Below, in pieces: positions 31,269 to 33,950 of a DNA stretch of 33,950 nt. The first letter of the stretch is position 1. The number at the start of each line of letters is the position of its first letter. The notes under the pieces were generated by a model. It saw only the letters and a list, made by a program, of their open reading frames with translations, was not told the origin of the DNA and did not search any database. Made by a program: the position numbers and the translations under genes. Source of the DNA: Pseudomonadota bacterium (GTDB lineage Bacteria > Pseudomonadota > Alphaproteobacteria > Reyranellales > Reyranellaceae); the NCBI GenBank assembly GCA_023436825.1, contig JAEZHS010000765.1, forward strand, positions 1 to 33,950. Direction: 5' to 3'.

Positions 31269-33560
31269 CTACGCCTTTCCGGCCAACTGGTCCCTGATCG
31301 GCAGGCTGCGGATGCGCTTGCCGGTGGCGGCGAAGATGGCATTGGCGAGCGCCGGCGCGACCGGCGGCACGCCGGGCTCGCCGACACCACCCAGCGGCTT
31401 GTCGAACGCCGTGGTGTTCACGAGATGGGTGCGGATCTCGGTCGGCGCGGCGTCGATGCGAGTCAGCTCGTAGCCGTCGAAGTTGCTCTGCACGACACGG
31501 CCGTTCTTGAAGCTGATCTCGCCCAGGGTCGCGAGGCTGATGCCCTGCACCGCGGCGCCCTCGAGCTGCGAGCGCACGCGGTCGGGATTGACCACGGCGC
31601 CGCAATCGAAGGCGATGTCGACGCGCGGGATGGTGAGCTCACCCTTCGGCCCGACCGCCACCTCGGTGACGACCGCTGTGTAGCTGACGAAGCTGCGGTG
31701 CGCGGCAATGCCGAGCCCGCGGCCCTGCTCCAGCTTGCGCCCCCAGCCGGCTTCGGCCGCCGCCTTCTCGATCACCGCGCGCAACCGCCCGGTGTCGAAC
31801 GGATAGCGCTTGGGATCCTCGCCGTAGAGCCAGGCATCCGACATGGCGCCGGCATCGATCAGGCGCGGTGGGCCGATCAGCTCCAGCAGATAGTCCTTGG
31901 GATCGCGTCCCAGGGACGCCGCGACCTCCGCCACGAAGCTGTGGATGGCGAAGGCGTGCGGGATGTTGGACACCGATCGGAACCAGCCGACCCGTGTGTG
32001 CGCCTCCGCCTCCGGGTTCTCGATCCTGAGGTTGGGGATGGCGAAGGGCGTGTCGACGGCGCCCATCGCCAGCTCGAACGGCGCCTCGTGCTTGGCGCCC
32101 GGCGCGAAGATCGCGGCGATGGTCGGCGCCACGGTCCGATGCAGCCAGGCGACCGCCTTGCCGTCGCCGTCGAGGCCCGCTTCCAGCCGCTCCACCGAGA
32201 CGGTGTGGAAGAAGCTGTGCTGCAGATCGTCCTCGCGCGTGAAGGTGAGCTTCACCGGCCGGCCGGCCATGGCGTGGGAGCAGATCGCCGCCTCGCTGGC
32301 GAAGTCGGGCTTGGACTTGCGACCGAAGCCGCCGCCCAGCAGCAGGTTGTGCACGGTGACCTTGTCGATCGGCACGTTGAAGCGCTTCGACAGGTCGGTG
32401 CGGACGGCCTCCGAGTTCTGCACGCTGCACCAGACCTCGCAGGCGCCCGCCGTGACGCGCGCAGTGGCCGACGGCGGCTCCATCGGCGCCTGCGCGAGAT
32501 GGGGCACGTAGTATTCCGCCGACACCCGCTTGGCCGCGCCGCCCAGCGCGGCATCGACGTCACCGTCGTTGCGCACGACCTTGCCGGGTTTGGCCGCAGC
32601 GGCTTCCAGCGTCTTGCGGTACTCGACGGAGTCGTAGCTGGCGTTCGGTCCGTCGTCCCACTGGATGTCGAGCTGGGAGCGCCCCTTGATGGCGGCGAAG
32701 GTGTTCTCCGCGATCACGGCCACGCCGCCCAGCGGCTGGAAGACGACGGGCGGCGTGGGCGGGTCGATGGCGACGACCTTGAGCACGCCCGGCACCTTCA
32801 TCGCCTTGGCGGCGTCGAAGCTCTTGACCTTGCCGCCGAAGACCGGCGGCCGCGCCACCACTGCATAGGCCATGCCGTCGACGCGCGCGTCGATGCCGAA
32901 CTGGGCCTTGCCGGTGGTGATGTCGAGATTGTCGATCAAGGGCACGTTGTCCTTGCCGATGTAGCGGAACTGGCTCGTTCCCTTGAAGACCAGGCCGTCC
33001 CGAGGCGGAACCGGCCGCGCCGCCGCGCCCTTGGCCAGCGCGCCGAAATCGAGACGCCGGCCGCTCGCGGCATGGACGATGCCGTTGTTCTCGGCCTTGA
33101 CCTCCGTGACCGGAACGTTCCATCGGGCGGCTGCTTCCTGCTCGAGCATCTGCCGGGCCGCCGCGGCGATGCGGCGGAGCGGCTCGAAATGATGGCGCAT
33201 GCTGCGCGAGCCGTCGGTGTCCTGATTGCCGAAGCGCGCCTGATCGCCGGGCGCCTGCAGCACTTTCACGCGCCCGAGCTCCGCTTCGAGCTCGTCCGCC
33301 ACCACCATGCCGAAGCTGGTGCGGACGCCCTGGCCCATCTCGGCGCGGATGCACAGCAGGCTCACCGTGCCGTCCTCGGCGATCGACAGGAAGATCCGCG
33401 GATCGTCCTTCAGCCCGCCGGGCATGCCGTCGCCGCCAAACTTCTTCTCCTGCGCCCTGGCCGGCGAGGTGAGCCGGGCCGAAAGCAGGAAGGTTCCCGC
33501 GGCGAGGCCGAGGAGAACCGAGCGACGCGCGACGTTCGCGACTTCAATCGTGTTGGTCAT
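31269..33560 (-). CDS. Isoquinoline 1-oxidoreductase-type molybdopterin subunit
   Basis: A 763-residue large subunit of the xanthine dehydrogenase/aldehyde oxidase family, IorB type. A twin-arginine signal is visible (VARRSVLLGLAAGTFLLSAR ending near PARAQ), so the enzyme is exported folded. Cofactor-binding blocks include EMGQGVRTSFGMVVADELEA, then LLLGGGFGRKSKPDFASEAA, HTRVGWFRSVSNIPHAF and GGVGEPGVPPVAPALANAIF with the expected active-site Glu. Family enzymes hydroxylate N-heterocycles or aldehydes; the substrate is unknown. The ATG at 33560 precedes the signal. The 2Fe-2S subunit gene ends 16 bp upstream, forming an operon. Confidence 0.93.
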   Translation of the reverse strand: MTNTIEVANVARRSVLLGLAAGTFLLSARLTSPARAQEKKFGGDGMPGGLKDDPRIFLSIAEDGTVSLLCIRAEMGQGVRTSFGMVVADELEAELGRVKVLQAPGDQARFGNQDTDGSRSMRHHFEPLRRIAAAARQMLEQEAAARWNVPVTEVKAENNGIVHAASGRRLDFGALAKGAAARPVPPRDGLVFKGTSQFRYIGKDNVPLIDNLDITTGKAQFGIDARVDGMAYAVVARPPVFGGKVKSFDAAKAMKVPGVLKVVAIDPPTPPVVFQPLGGVAVIAENTFAAIKGRSQLDIQWDDGPNASYDSVEYRKTLEAAAAKPGKVVRNDGDVDAALGGAAKRVSAEYYVPHLAQAPMEPPSATARVTAGACEVWCSVQNSEAVRTDLSKRFNVPIDKVTVHNLLLGGGFGRKSKPDFASEAAICSHAMAGRPVKLTFTREDDLQHSFFHTVSVERLEAGLDGDGKAVAWLHRTVAPTIAAIFAPGAKHEAPFELAMGAVDTPFAIPNLRIENPEAEAHTRVGWFRSVSNIPHAFAIHSFVAEVAASLGRDPKDYLLELIGPPRLIDAGAMSDAWLYGEDPKRYPFDTGRLRAVIEKAAAEAGWGRKLEQGRGLGIAAHRSFVSYTAVVTEVAVGPKGELTIPRVDIAFDCGAVVNPDRVRSQLEGAAVQGISLATLGEISFKNGRVVQSNFDGYELTRIDAAPTEIRTHLVNTTAFDKPLGGVGEPGVPPVAPALANAIFAATGKRIRSLPIRDQLAGKA

Positions 33561-33576
33561 GGTCGTGCCCTCCCCT

Positions 33577-33950
33577 TCACGCGCTGCCCGAGGCGCGCTT
33601 GATGGCGTCACGGATGCGCGGGTAGGTGCCGCAGCGACAGATGTTGCCGCTCATGGCGTCGAGGATCTGCTGGTCGGTGGGTTTTGGCGTGTCTTTGAGC
33701 AGCGACGCCGCCTGCATGATCTGGCCGGTCTGGCAGTAGCCGCATTGTGCGACATTGAGCTCGCGCCAGGCCTTCTGCACGGGATGATTGCCGTCCGCCG
33801 ACAGGCCTTCGATGGTGACGACGGCCTGCCCTTCGATGTCGCCGACCTGGATCTGGCAGGAGCGCACGGCCGTGCCGTCGAGGTGGACGGTGCAGGCGCC
33901 GCACAGCGCGCGCCCGCAGCCGAACTTGGTGCCGGTCATGCCGACGATGT
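33577..33950 (-). CDS. 2Fe-2S subunit of the molybdenum hydroxylase (partial)
   Basis: The N-terminus is cut by the window edge. The visible 124 codons hold part of the plant-type ferredoxin site, [20 protein letters not shown], followed by a further Cys in AVRSCQIQ, and the second cluster in [10 protein letters not shown] and [12 protein letters not shown]. This is the small subunit that passes electrons from the molybdopterin centre to an acceptor. The ATG at 33939 is internal, since the frame continues to the edge. It is directly upstream of the large subunit. Confidence 0.93.
   Translation of the reverse strand, partial: IVGMTGTKFGCGRALCGACTVHLDGTAVRSCQIQVGDIEGQAVVTIEGLSADGNHPVQKAWRELNVAQCGYCQTGQIMQAASLLKDTPKPTDQQILDAMSGNICRCGTYPRIRDAIKRASGSA

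Noticed and set aside
31425..33602. A 725-codon open frame opposite the molybdopterin subunit
   Set aside because: It mirrors codons of the real gene, has no recognisable motif, and its composition is biased to Arg, Ala, Val and Asp.

Overview
The window is a high-GC stretch of an alphaproteobacterial chromosome. The evidence is the small marker families (DUF4169, a ribbon-helix-helix protein of the RHH_4 type, a DUF6481-like start at the left edge), the tesA / ABC ATPase / FtsX-like permease arrangement, and a FixK-type regulator with TTGA-N6-TCAA operators. A rhizobial or Reyranella-like lineage would fit, but the genus is inference. No rRNA, tRNA, CRISPR array or intact insertion sequence was seen.

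Layout. (1) 1-13984 is ordinary chromosome: typA, an RHH protein, nitroreductase, a large AsmA protein, DUF4169, an HxlR regulator, nhaA, a Bax inhibitor-1 protein, the ABC exporter pair divergent from the esterase tesA, and thpR. (2) 13914-14239 is a scar of a repeated element. (3) About 15.2-28.4 kb is a stress / low-oxygen island: TPR protein, universal stress protein, CBS proteins, cytochrome c, HdeD-like and MORN proteins, a decayed metallo-beta-lactamase/beta-CASP gene, an ABC membrane domain without ATPase, two unknown proteins, a P-type cation ATPase, a DUF883/holin-like pair, a Crp/FNR-family regulator, a CBS-BON protein, Hsp20 and a zinc alcohol dehydrogenase. (4) 28462-30289 is the long copy of the repeated element, with a toxin-like gene carrying two frameshifts and a small membrane protein. 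(5) 30.3-33.95 kb has small proteins and an IorA/IorB-type molybdenum hydroxylase cut by the window edge.

The main result is the island. Five perfect palindromes of the form TTGA(C/T)-N4-(G/A)TCAA lie at 15247, 16702, 19351, 24596 and 26808. Four sit 62-91 bp upstream of a start codon. The fifth lies inside the decayed beta-CASP gene, upstream of the ABC membrane-domain gene. The island also encodes a regulator at 25374-26051 whose recognition helix has the E-x-x-S-R pattern that reads TTGA/TCAA. It lacks the cysteines for an Fe-S cluster, so it is FixK-like rather than FNR-like. The parsimonious reading is a self-contained regulon for oxygen limitation and dormancy. Its gene content resembles the mycobacterial DosR regulon (Usp, CBS, Hsp20, cation ATPase, alcohol dehydrogenase) but runs on a different regulator.

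The second result is the repeated element. The long copy reads, on the + strand, thpR tail / small membrane gene / toxin-like gene / upstream region. The same order survives in 326 bp directly after the intact thpR, with most of the two genes deleted. This suggests an element next to thpR was copied about 14.5 kb away with a piece of thpR, and that the original then collapsed.
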